NCBI GenBank assembly: GCA_050873965.1
Contig: JBNMJS010000004.1
Location: 1-45,566 of the forward strand
Reading direction: 5' to 3'
DNA: 45,566 nt
From: UBA2883 sp050873965
GTDB taxonomy: Bacteria; Cyanobacteriota; Vampirovibrionia; Gastranaerophilales; Gastranaerophilaceae
The first letter of the stretch is position 1. Each line of letters opens with the position of its first letter. This document shows, piece after piece, positions 7,568-16,011 of the stretch. The notes beneath the pieces were generated by a model. That model worked only from the letters and a program-made list of their open reading frames with translations. It was not told where the DNA came from and did not search any database. The position numbers and the translations under genes are program-made.

Positions 7568-8437
7568 ATGTCATCATTAAATTTTAACTACAACATAAAT
7601 CCTGATGATAATCCTCAAATAGGTAAGAAAAATACCCAAAATAATGAGGATAAAAATACAATTCGTTACAATTCACAAAACGAATTTGTAAATTCTATCA
7701 TGGGTGATGCAAGTAAATATTTAGGAAAGACAGAATTAAAGGCACTCCAAAATAATGCAATAACTATCTTTAATCAATTTGATAATTCTCCAAAAGATAA
7801 TAAGTGGAATACCACAGAAGAAAGAAACGGTTTTAGTGCTTTAAATTCTATTAAGTCTGCCGTACAAAATGCTATCAAACAAGCAACTTCTGCAGTAAAT
7901 GTTAACAAAACTCAAGATGTTTCAGATATTTCGGAAGTTTCAAAAGCTGACAAAGCAAATAACGTTCAAACCACACAAGATATTGAAGATAACCGTATCG
8001 GTGAAATTTTACAACAAAATGTCCAAAGATTTATGGATGAAAATAATATTTCACAAATTCCTAATATAAAGGAATTAAATAATGCAACAACTGCATTAAT
8101 GAAAGGTATAACAAAAGGAGTTGCTACCGATAATAATGGAAAAGATGTTCCGTTTGTTATTAACCTCAATACTGGTGAGATATCAAAAATAAGTGCAAAT
8201 GAGGCACAACAAGTTGATAATATAATAAAAAGTGTAAATAATAAAGCTGAAACGTTAAACAAAGTATTAAATCTTAATGATGTTTTAGACAAATATGCAC
8301 AAAAAGGTTTCCAACCAGTTGGCACACCAGAACAAAAAACCGTAAATGGTCAACAAGTTCTTATTGGAACACTTAGAAATTCTAGCGGTGAAGAAGTTAA
8401 AATCAACTTAAAAACTGGTGAAGAAATTAAAGAATAA
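7568..8437 (+). CDS. Unknown protein with a GF-PVG C-terminal motif
   Basis: 289 aa, unrecognised. TAGGAG precedes the ATG. The N-terminus is Ser/Asn/Asp-rich and looks disordered; the middle (about 40-105) is helical; about 105-140 is a Gln/Thr/Asp-rich linker. The last about 45 residues (GFQPVG...TVNGQQV..GTLRNSSGEEV.INLKTGEEI) resemble the end of the protein at 23119-23751 (GFYPVG...GTLMNSLGQ), so the two belong to one family by their tails. No signal peptide or membrane segment. The role is unknown. Confidence 0.7.
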   Translation: MSSLNFNYNINPDDNPQIGKKNTQNNEDKNTIRYNSQNEFVNSIMGDASKYLGKTELKALQNNAITIFNQFDNSPKDNKWNTTEERNGFSALNSIKSAVQNAIKQATSAVNVNKTQDVSDISEVSKADKANNVQTTQDIEDNRIGEILQQNVQRFMDENNISQIPNIKELNNATTALMKGITKGVATDNNGKDVPFVINLNTGEISKISANEAQQVDNIIKSVNNKAETLNKVLNLNDVLDKYAQKGFQPVGTPEQKTVNGQQVLIGTLRNSSGEEVKINLKTGEEIKE

Positions 8438-8469
8438 CTTATTATATGGCGAATGAAAAATTATGGATT

Positions 8470-8501
8470 AAAAAGCACTTCTTATCAAAGAGGTGTTTTT
8501 T
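8470..8501. terminator. Terminator between the GF-PVG gene and dus
   Basis: CACTTC pairs with GAGGTG, with A-rich left and T6 right flanks. It serves the plus-strand gene and possibly the convergent dus. Confidence 0.7.
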
Positions 8502-8510
8502 AATATGCAC

Positions 8511-9488
8511 TTATATTTGAACAATAATTTCTTCTGAATTTTCTTTACAAATATAATCTAATGTTTTCAATATCTCATTATAATCGTCCATTACAACAAG
8601 CTTACTTCTATATTTAGCAGCATTTTTTACACCATTTATGTAGAATGGATAAAATTTTCTTACAAACTTTATACCAACATTCTCACCTCTTAAAGCGATT
8701 TCTTCATCAAGATGAGTTTTAAAATCTGCAATTTTTTCTTCTAATGTTGGTACTGGTAACCTTTCACCAGTTTCAAAGAAATGTTCAACTCGATAAATCA
8801 ACGATGCATCACCAATCGCAGCACGACCAATCGCAACACCATCAGCACCTGATTCTTCCATGCATCTTTCTGCTGTCTCAATAGACGTTACATCACCATT
8901 GGCAAAAACTGGAATATCAACGGTTTTTTTAAGTTCTGCTATTTTTTTCCAATCAGCATTACCAGCATACATTTGATTACGAGTTCGACCATGAATAGTT
9001 ATAAAATCAGCACCAGCCTCTTGCATCCATTCACCAAACTCAACAAAATTCATTTCACTAGCAGTATAACCTAATCTAAATTTTACACTAACAGGAACTG
9101 TAACTTTTTCTTTAACTGCTTTCACAATATCATACGCAAGACTATGGTCACGCATCAAAGCACAACCATCATTGCCACGAACAACTTTACCTACAGGACA
9201 ACCCATATTTATATCAACCATATCTGCAAACTGTTCCAAATACTTAGCACAATTTGCTATCATCTCTGGCTTATGCCCACTTAATTGATATGATATAGGA
9301 CTATGATTTTCATCACGTTTTGTAATAACTGTATCTTTAACTTGAGTCAATGCTTCAGAACTAATCATTTCAGAAGTCAGCAAACAAGTTTTTGAATATT
9401 TACGCACAAGACTTCTCAACACATAATCTGTAATGCCAGCCATTGGTGCTAATGAAACCTTTGATTTTATTAATTCTGTTACTTCCAT
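8511..9488 (-). CDS. dus: tRNA-dihydrouridine synthase, DusB type
   Basis: 325 aa, normal family length. It is an FMN enzyme that reduces uridines in the tRNA D-loop. A TIM-barrel pattern runs from LAPMAGITDYVLRSL (FMN site), through INMGCPVGKVVRGNDGCALM (catalytic Cys region), VPVSVKFRLGYT, IHGRTRNQMYAGNADW (His and Arg near substrate) to VFANGDV and GVAIGRAAIGD (phosphate-binding loop). It starts 2 nt after the TPR gene stops on the same strand, so the two are probably co-transcribed. The exact subgroup (DusB rather than DusA/C) is judged from the motifs. Confidence 0.93.
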   Translation of the reverse strand: MEVTELIKSKVSLAPMAGITDYVLRSLVRKYSKTCLLTSEMISSEALTQVKDTVITKRDENHSPISYQLSGHKPEMIANCAKYLEQFADMVDINMGCPVGKVVRGNDGCALMRDHSLAYDIVKAVKEKVTVPVSVKFRLGYTASEMNFVEFGEWMQEAGADFITIHGRTRNQMYAGNADWKKIAELKKTVDIPVFANGDVTSIETAERCMEESGADGVAIGRAAIGDASLIYRVEHFFETGERLPVPTLEEKIADFKTHLDEEIALRGENVGIKFVRKFYPFYINGVKNAAKYRSKLVVMDDYNEILKTLDYICKENSEEIIVQI

Positions 9489-9490
9489 AA

Positions 9491-11647
9491 TTATTTTTCT
9501 TGTTTTATTGTTGATTCAATCTCTGGTATTCTTGCTTTTACATATTGAGAATACTCATCATCTGTTTTATACACATTGATAAATTTTTTGTAGTATTCAA
9601 GTGCAGATGTAAGATTATTCATATTATCATAATCAATCGCTATCAAATAATATGTAACATCTTGATTATTATTAAATTCTAATGATTTTTTATAATCATT
9701 AACAGCAAGTTGTGGTTTGTTTTGTGCATCATAAACAGATGCTCTATAATAATATGCATCAGCATTCTTTGGATTATCAGTCAATGCCTGATTTAACAAT
9801 GATAATGCCTCATCATATTTTTGTTCTTCGACCAATTTCGCTGCATTTTGAACATTATTTTGACTGATAACTTCATTCATATCTAGCAATGCTTCTTTAG
9901 CATTTGTGTTAGACGGATTAGCCTGTACTGCTCGTTGAAAATATTTTTTTGCTTCAGTATAATTTTCGGCATTTGCATACAACGCACCAACACTATACGC
10001 TATATCCGAATTGTTTGGTGAAGATTGTAATGCTTTTTGATAATATTCTAATGCTTTATCATTCTGATTTAATCCTTGATAAGCACCTGCAATACCTAAC
10101 AAAGTATCGGTAGTTGCCGGTTGGATAGAATTATATAAATCCAAAGCCTTTGAATAATTTTTAGCATTGTAAGCATCATACGCTTGAGATATTATTTCAG
10201 CCGTAGAATCTTCTTTAACATCATTCAAAATTTTCGCAATATTTTTATTATTAGGGAATTTTGATTTTGCCTCAGTTAAAATAGTTTCAGCATTGTTATA
10301 ATCTTTTTTTTGAGCATAACAAATGGCTAAATTTTCATATACGCCATCTCTTTGAGGATCAGCCGTTTTGACTGCTGTATAATATCTAATTGCACCATCA
10401 TAATCTTTCTTTTCGTGCAATTCCATCGCATCATCATACAATTTATCAATATATGATTTTTCAGGATTAACTTTACTTCTAACATAATTATATATATCTT
10501 CTGATGTCATGGAAGCCCTAGTTAATTCTGCTATTTTATTATTATAATCCTCACTATCAGGTTTTATTTGTTTAAGTTTTTTATATTGTTCCAAAGCCAA
10601 TTTTTGACAATCAGGTTTTGCTTCATAACATTGTGCTAAATACAAGTTTGCTTGATAATTCTGAGGGTGAAGAATAAGAATATTCTTGTAAGTTTCTATC
10701 GCTTTATCATAATTACCCTGTGCTTGAAGTAATGTACCAATATTTATTTGAGTATTCAAAGCAGTTTCTTCACTTCTGGCAGGCTTTGTTTGTGATTGAC
10801 GATAATAATTATATGCCTCTTCGTATTTGCCTTGTCGTTGTTTGATTGCACCTAAATCGGCTAACAATTCAGCATTGTTTGGAGCAGTTTCCAATTTCTT
10901 TTGATAAATACGTTCTAAATCACATAATATTTCAGGTGAATCTTCACTATGAGCCAAAACGAAATTATATTGTTCTGATGCTCCAACAGTATCACCCATT
11001 TTGTCTAAAACATTTGCATAACGCATTCTTACTGAAATATCATTAGCATCATTTTCTATTGCTAATTTATAATATTCAGAAGATTTAACAAGATTATTAA
11101 TTGATTTCATCATTGATGCAATTCTAAGAATCGCAACTTTTCTATATTTTTCAACATTGATAATCTGTTCATATTCATACATTGCAGCAGGGAAATTGCC
11201 GGCATTATTCAATTCTTCTGCAGTTCTATAATGTCCTTCTGGCGAAGTATTAGCACCATAACGTTTTTCACAATACTGCAAACTGCTAAATGCAGAAGAT
11301 ATAGAACTGATAGAGTTCATTGCAACATCTCTATCTACATAATATTTTAAATAAAATAATGCACTTCTAAAATCATCTGCTGCTGATTTATAATTGTTTT
11401 CATAATTTGCTAGATAAGTTCCACGTGCAAGGTAAGAATTAACTAAACCAATTCTTGCAGAATTATCAAGAAAATTTATCATAAGTGCTTTTTTAAATTC
11501 ATCAATCGCACTTGAATATCTTGAATTAAAGAAATATTGTTGTCCCATCGTGTAATGCTCTTGGAAACCAGCATAAGATGGGATTTGGATACCAACACCC
11601 AAACTTGCTGCTAATATACAACTTGTTATCAATAACTTTTTGTTCAT
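9491..11647 (-). CDS. Exported TPR-repeat protein
   Basis: 718 aa. Residues 1-27 form a signal peptide: MNKK, a hydrophobic run, then AG near residue 27. The rest is tandem TPR units of about 34 residues (for example GKYEEAYNYYRQS, GNYDKAIETYKNILILHP, NYTEAKKYFQRAVQANPSN, KYDEALSLLNQALTDNP), around 15 or more copies. It is presumably periplasmic or outer-membrane-associated and acts as a protein-interaction scaffold, perhaps in envelope assembly; this is not proven. No ribosome site is visible; the mRNA may be nearly leaderless from the -10 at 11656-11661. It lies upstream of dus. Confidence 0.9.
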   Translation of the reverse strand: MNKKLLITSCILAASLGVGIQIPSYAGFQEHYTMGQQYFFNSRYSSAIDEFKKALMINFLDNSARIGLVNSYLARGTYLANYENNYKSAADDFRSALFYLKYYVDRDVAMNSISSISSAFSSLQYCEKRYGANTSPEGHYRTAEELNNAGNFPAAMYEYEQIINVEKYRKVAILRIASMMKSINNLVKSSEYYKLAIENDANDISVRMRYANVLDKMGDTVGASEQYNFVLAHSEDSPEILCDLERIYQKKLETAPNNAELLADLGAIKQRQGKYEEAYNYYRQSQTKPARSEETALNTQINIGTLLQAQGNYDKAIETYKNILILHPQNYQANLYLAQCYEAKPDCQKLALEQYKKLKQIKPDSEDYNNKIAELTRASMTSEDIYNYVRSKVNPEKSYIDKLYDDAMELHEKKDYDGAIRYYTAVKTADPQRDGVYENLAICYAQKKDYNNAETILTEAKSKFPNNKNIAKILNDVKEDSTAEIISQAYDAYNAKNYSKALDLYNSIQPATTDTLLGIAGAYQGLNQNDKALEYYQKALQSSPNNSDIAYSVGALYANAENYTEAKKYFQRAVQANPSNTNAKEALLDMNEVISQNNVQNAAKLVEEQKYDEALSLLNQALTDNPKNADAYYYRASVYDAQNKPQLAVNDYKKSLEFNNNQDVTYYLIAIDYDNMNNLTSALEYYKKFINVYKTDDEYSQYVKARIPEIESTIKQEK

Positions 11648-11655
11648 ACAAATAT

Positions 11656-11661
11656 TTTATA
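11656..11661 (-). promoter_or_regulatory. Extended -10 box of the TPR-dus operon
   Basis: TG-T-TATAAA on the minus strand, ending 8 nt before the ATG at 11647. The start of transcription would fall next to the ATG, and there is no Shine-Dalgarno sequence. Confidence 0.55.
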
Positions 11662-11778
11662 ACAAGCATAAATCTTGTACACTAATCTAAACATTTAGTA
11701 ACATATACTATTTTAAATTTATACATATAAATGACAAAAGATTATTTTATGTTAAAATAAAATTTGTTGGGGGAAAGT

Positions 11779-12594
11779 ATGACACTAGAATTGAATCAAA
11801 AACAAGGATTAATCGCAGGTGACGGCCTATTACCTGTAAAAATGGCACAATATGCAAAAGAAAATGGATTTGAAGTAGTTTGTATATCTTTATCATCAGA
11901 CAATCATAAGGAGTTAAAAAAATATTGCTCTAAGGTATATTCTTGTTGTCCAGGTGAAGCAAAAAAAATCGAAAAAATATTAGTTGATGAAGGTATTAAA
12001 CAACTAACTTTTTTAGGCAAGGTTAGTAAAAGTATTCTTTTAAAACGTCCAAGATTTGATAGCAAAGCCGTTGATTTTCTTAAAAAAGCCGTAAGATTAA
12101 ACGATGACAAAGTTATGCTTATGATTATCGAAGAACTTGAACAAATTGGCGTAACTGTACTTGACCAAACAATATTTATTAAAAATCTAATGATACCATC
12201 TGGTGTTTTAGGCAAAACTCAACCAACAAAAGAACAAATTGAAGATGTAAACTATGGTTACTGGCTTGCTAAAGAAACTGGTAAACTTGACATCGGTCAA
12301 TCTGTAGTAATTAAAGATAAAATGATTATGGCAGTTGAAGCAATCGAAGGCACTGACAAATGTATCAGACGTGGTTGCAAATTGGCTAAAAAAGATGCTT
12401 GTATCATCAAAGTTTCTAAACCAAAACAAGATAAAAGATTTGATATTCCTGCAATTGGTTTAAAAACTCTTAAAACAATGAGAAGATACAAAGCTAAATT
12501 GATTGCAGTTGAAGCAAATGAAACAATCATTGTAGATCAAGAAAAAACAATACAATATGCTGATAAACACGGCATTGTAATTATGGCGGTATAA
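11779..12594 (+). CDS. lpxI: UDP-2,3-diacylglucosamine pyrophosphatase, LpxI type
   Basis: 271 aa from the ATG at 11779, with a GGGGG ribosome site just upstream; an upstream in-frame TTG at 11764 would precede that site and is rejected. LpxI cleaves UDP-2,3-diacylglucosamine to lipid X plus UMP in lipid A synthesis. Family features (DUF1009): N-terminal GLIAGDGLLPVKMAQYAKENG, FLGKVSK, then the C-terminal domain with GQSVVIKDKMIMAVEAIEGTD, GCKLAKKDACIIKV and FDIPAIGLKTL. Its stop codon overlaps the lpxB start by 1 nt, so the pair forms an operon catalysing consecutive steps. Confidence 0.95.
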   Translation: MTLELNQKQGLIAGDGLLPVKMAQYAKENGFEVVCISLSSDNHKELKKYCSKVYSCCPGEAKKIEKILVDEGIKQLTFLGKVSKSILLKRPRFDSKAVDFLKKAVRLNDDKVMLMIIEELEQIGVTVLDQTIFIKNLMIPSGVLGKTQPTKEQIEDVNYGYWLAKETGKLDIGQSVVIKDKMIMAVEAIEGTDKCIRRGCKLAKKDACIIKVSKPKQDKRFDIPAIGLKTLKTMRRYKAKLIAVEANETIIVDQEKTIQYADKHGIVIMAV

Positions 12595-13715
12595 TGAAAA
12601 AACTGTTTATCATAACAGGTGAATATTCTGGCAGTATGCATGCTGTTAGAGTGGTAGAATGCTTAAAATCACAATATCCTGATATAGAAATCGAAGGTAT
12701 TGGCGACTCTAATTTAGAACAAGCAGGAGTAAAATTGTTTACCAACCATTCTAAGATGTCTGCTATGGGTTTAAGCCCTAAAATCATAATCAACCACTTA
12801 TTATTAGGTAAAAGATTAGTAGATTACCTAACAAAAGAATACAAACCCGATTTGGTTCTTATGATTGATTATGGTGCATTCAACCTAAGTGTATCAAAAT
12901 TTTTGAAGAAAAATGGATTAAAAACTTTCTACTATATTCCACCACAAGTGTGGGCTAGTAGAAAATGGAGAATAAATACAATTAAAAAGAACATTGATAA
13001 AGTTCTTTGCATCTTCCCGTTTGAAGTTGATATGTATAAAAAAATGGGAATTGATACTCACTATTGTGGACACCCTTTAGTAAAACAACTTCCACCAAAA
13101 GCAAATAGAGATGAATTCTTTGAAAAACATAATTTAGATAAATCAAAAAAATTAGTTTCTATTTTCCCAGGTTCTAGAGTTTTTGAACTTAAGTTCTTAA
13201 TGAAATTATTCTTAAAATCAGCAAAACTTTTACAATCAAAACATTCTGATTTACAGTTTGTAATTTCACATGCTCCAAATCTTTCAGAAGAAGTTTACAA
13301 CAAATACTTAAAAGGTGATACAACTTTCAAAATTATACAAGGTGAAAATCAAGCACTTTTGAGCGTATCTGATGCATTAATTTTAGCATCTGGAACTGTT
13401 GCACTAGAAGCAACACTATACCAAGTACCAATGATTATTTCATACAGAGGACCTTGGTTATTTTATTTTATATATTTGTTAGTAAGATGTATAAAAATGG
13501 TTTCATTACCAAATATTATTTTGAATAAAATTGTTGTACCTGAAATACTCCAAGGACAAGCGACACCACAAAATATAACATTAGAGATAGAAAAACTTCT
13601 ATATGACGAAGAATATCGAAAGAAAAATATTGAAGAACTTGGAAAAGTAAAAGAATTATTATCAGATAAATATTCTGCTCAGGAAGTAGCAAATGTAATC
13701 AAAGAAAATATTTAA
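12594..13715 (+). CDS. lpxB: Lipid-A-disaccharide synthase
   Basis: 373 aa, family length. It joins UDP-diacylglucosamine and lipid X into the lipid A disaccharide at the inner-membrane face. Motifs: N-terminal ITGEYSG, SAMG, LMIDYGAFNL, YYIPPQVWAS, LCIFPFEVDMY, CGHPLV, FPGSRVFEL and the GT-B C-terminal SGTVALEATL with PMIISYR. The usual SGDxHA reads SGSMHA here, an Asp-to-Ser change in a highly conserved loop. It overlaps lpxI by 1 nt. It supports a Gram-negative outer membrane with lipid A. Confidence 0.95.
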   Translation: MKKLFIITGEYSGSMHAVRVVECLKSQYPDIEIEGIGDSNLEQAGVKLFTNHSKMSAMGLSPKIIINHLLLGKRLVDYLTKEYKPDLVLMIDYGAFNLSVSKFLKKNGLKTFYYIPPQVWASRKWRINTIKKNIDKVLCIFPFEVDMYKKMGIDTHYCGHPLVKQLPPKANRDEFFEKHNLDKSKKLVSIFPGSRVFELKFLMKLFLKSAKLLQSKHSDLQFVISHAPNLSEEVYNKYLKGDTTFKIIQGENQALLSVSDALILASGTVALEATLYQVPMIISYRGPWLFYFIYLLVRCIKMVSLPNIILNKIVVPEILQGQATPQNITLEIEKLLYDEEYRKKNIEELGKVKELLSDKYSAQEVANVIKENI

Positions 13716-13722
13716 AATTGTA

Positions 13723-13753
13723 AGAAACGACAGACATTATGTCTGTCGTTTCT
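13723..13753. terminator. Bidirectional terminator after lpxB
   Basis: A perfect 13-bp stem (13723-13735 with 13741-13753) with a 5-nt loop. T-rich on both exits, between convergent genes. Confidence 0.85.
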
Positions 13754-13780
13754 CGTTTCATAGTATTGAATTTTATTCGG

Positions 13781-15346
13781 TTATTTATTTACTTTTTTAG
13801 ATTTTGCTTGATGTAATTTACCATATTTTGCAATTTGTTCATCTGCTAAAATATCGTACATTGCTTTTTCATCTTTTGCTCTAAATGGTTTATCTTTTGG
13901 AGCAGCCATTTTTTCTTGACGAGCCATTTTTGAAGTTTCGCTTAATGTATTAACAATATCTTTTACTGTATATTTTCTTGTTCCGTCTTCATTTCTAACT
14001 TTTAACATATAATTTACTAAACGTTTATTTTTACCATTTATACGTTGATATAAATCAAGTGCATCTTCATTCTTTTCTGTAGTACGTTTGTTGAAGGTAC
14101 CATTCTTTCTTGCGGTTGCTCTTGTTTCTTTAATAGAATCAAAAATTTCTGGCAACATATTTAATCTCATCTTAGTTGCTTTGTTTGCATATACCTTAGA
14201 TTGATCAGCATATACATTCTTACCTAATTTATTTTCAATAATATTATTTACGTCATTAATTACAACCAATTTTTTAGCAGATGGTTGTTTTGGTACGTAA
14301 GGTTTGAAGAATGAACGATGTTTCACAACACGTTTTTCTGCTTGTGGTTTAACAGTAACAGATGTATCAACATTTGCAGCCTTGGTTGTATCAACCATTG
14401 CTGGTTTAATTGAAACATTGTCAACAGGTTTATCTGCTAATTTTGTAATCTTTTCAGCATCTTGTTTTGCTGCTTCTTTTTCAATTTTCGCTAAGTCTTC
14501 ACCTGTCCAATAGATATTGTTATCAATAGGTTCTTCTTCTTTTTTCTTAAATAGACCTTTTAAACTATCCATTGCACGGCCAAAAATTGACTTAGGTTTT
14601 TGTTCATAATGCTCCATTACACTCTCATAAGAATGATATCTGTTCATTGCTATTGTTTGTCCGATAACCTCTGCGTCTTTATTTAATGTTTTTGTGTTAA
14701 CTTGGTCTGCTAATTTCAAATATGCTTCAGCGTTTCCAAAACCTTTACCTGTTTTATTTAATTTATTAATAAATTTCATCATATTAGGATCTTCATCCAT
14801 CATTTTGAAGACTTTACCAATATTTGAAATTTCATTTTCATCATATTTATCTCTTTGTGCACCAAAGTAATAATTTGATTCAATAAATTTGCTACGTGCT
14901 TCAGCATTATCTTTTGTTGTTGTCTTATAAATTTCTGCTAAACTATCAGCATCTTTATTTGATACGCCGTGTCTTATAGTAATTCTTGCATCTAAAGTTT
15001 TAACTAATTCATTTGCTTCTTTTGAATAATGAGAAGTCAATTCAGCTCTACTAAATTTCCCAACTTCATCTATATTTAAAAACATTTTATTAATTTCGTT
15101 AGCATTGTTAGCCATATTTTTATCATAAGATTTAGCAGAAATTTTTTCATCTAATGTTTTAATAACATTTTTATCTTCTGCATTATGATGAATATGTGGT
15201 TGATATGCTTCATAATTTGTAAGATACTCTTCTCTGTTTGGAGAGTTAATTATATCCATGAAAATTCTTTTTGTTCTTTCTGTATTTCCAACATCTTTAT
15301 TATTAACTCTAATGCCACTTATATCGTTATAAATTGAACCAGCCAT
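13781..15346 (-). CDS. Large helical unknown, C-terminal part of a split gene
   Basis: 521 aa, unrecognised. Residues about 20-210 hold helical units (for example TKRIFMDIINSPNREEYLTN, ARSKFIESNYYFGAQRDKYD followed by IGKVFKMMDEDPNMMKFINK). The centre (about 270-350) is a Lys/Pro/Val linker, and the C-terminus is a basic helical domain (LYQRINGKNKRLVNYMLKVR). It overlaps the upstream gene by 28 bp in another frame. Its helical units resemble the C-terminal part of that upstream protein. One extra A in the A6 run at 15352-15357 would fuse them into one protein of about 690 aa, so this may be the back half of one gene. Confidence 0.65.
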   Translation of the reverse strand: MAGSIYNDISGIRVNNKDVGNTERTKRIFMDIINSPNREEYLTNYEAYQPHIHHNAEDKNVIKTLDEKISAKSYDKNMANNANEINKMFLNIDEVGKFSRAELTSHYSKEANELVKTLDARITIRHGVSNKDADSLAEIYKTTTKDNAEARSKFIESNYYFGAQRDKYDENEISNIGKVFKMMDEDPNMMKFINKLNKTGKGFGNAEAYLKLADQVNTKTLNKDAEVIGQTIAMNRYHSYESVMEHYEQKPKSIFGRAMDSLKGLFKKKEEEPIDNNIYWTGEDLAKIEKEAAKQDAEKITKLADKPVDNVSIKPAMVDTTKAANVDTSVTVKPQAEKRVVKHRSFFKPYVPKQPSAKKLVVINDVNNIIENKLGKNVYADQSKVYANKATKMRLNMLPEIFDSIKETRATARKNGTFNKRTTEKNEDALDLYQRINGKNKRLVNYMLKVRNEDGTRKYTVKDIVNTLSETSKMARQEKMAAPKDKPFRAKDEKAMYDILADEQIAKYGKLHQAKSKKVNK

Positions 15347-15846
15347 ACTGATTTTTTAGGATTATTTTCTAATTTTTCAAAAACTGTTTTTGTTTCTGCG
15401 AATGGAAGATTAATAGAATCCATAAATCTAAAATGTTCATCTGAAGGTTTTTCAACAACATCGAAAATTTTATCTACTAATTCAGGATTTTCTTTTTTAC
15501 CTGCTTCTGCATAAAAGTTTGTTCTATTATATTTTTCTACCATCAAAGCATAAAAATCTGTTTTTCTTTTAGTATTACCATTCAATTTCTTTTGGACATC
15601 TTGAGCATCTTTACCTAAAACATCAGCAGCCCAACCAGTCATTTCTTTAAATTCTTTTTTGGCTTGTTTTGACAACATCATTTTACGTAAAGATTTTGCT
15701 AAATTTTCCATACCTGTAAAATTAACATTTTGTGATTGTTGGTAATTTGATTGAATATTTGATTGCAAGTTGTTTGATTTAACTTGATTTCTTCTCGCCA
15801 TAACAGCAGTTTGTTGTAAATTGTTGTAATTAGTTGATATATTCAT
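15319..15846 (-). CDS. Helical unknown, N-terminal part of a split gene
   Basis: 175 aa. It starts with a Gln/Asn-rich, probably disordered leader (about 1-45) containing NVNFTG, then a helical unit: FYALMVEKYNRTNFYAEAG, KIFDVVEKPSDEHFRFMDSI, TVFEKLENNPKK. The final residues after PKK (SVWLVQFITI) look out of frame. The unit YNRTNFYAEAG...KIFDVVEKPSDEHFRFM is echoed in the downstream protein (SNYYFGAQ...KVFKMMDEDPNMMKFI). AAAAGGG lies before the ATG. Read as the front of a frameshifted gene. Function unknown. Confidence 0.6.
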   Translation of the reverse strand: MNISTNYNNLQQTAVMARRNQVKSNNLQSNIQSNYQQSQNVNFTGMENLAKSLRKMMLSKQAKKEFKEMTGWAADVLGKDAQDVQKKLNGNTKRKTDFYALMVEKYNRTNFYAEAGKKENPELVDKIFDVVEKPSDEHFRFMDSINLPFAETKTVFEKLENNPKKSVWLVQFITI

Positions 15847-15994
15847 GCTTATTTTCCCTTTTTCACATGGTCTAAAACTCCTAAAAATAGATTTTGCTAC
15901 TTTTTATAAAAAAAATAAGTAGAATTTTAACAAAAGTTTAAAATGTAAAATGTTATTTCAAAAAATAAAAGAATTTTTGCATGCTAAGTATTGT

Positions 15995-16000
15995 TATATT
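15995..16000 (+). promoter_or_regulatory. Extended -10 box of dnaA
   Basis: TG-T-TATATT, 11 nt before the dnaA ATG. The predicted transcript start gives a leader of only about 5 nt. No good -35 is visible. No DnaA-box-like 9-mer was found in 15847-16011, so no origin is claimed. Confidence 0.5.
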
Positions 16001-16011
16001 AAAATTTGTAT

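Noticed and set aside
15847..16011. Chromosomal origin next to dnaA
   Set aside because: No TTATCCACA-like boxes or AT-rich repeats of origin type seen; dnaN and other origin neighbours are absent.
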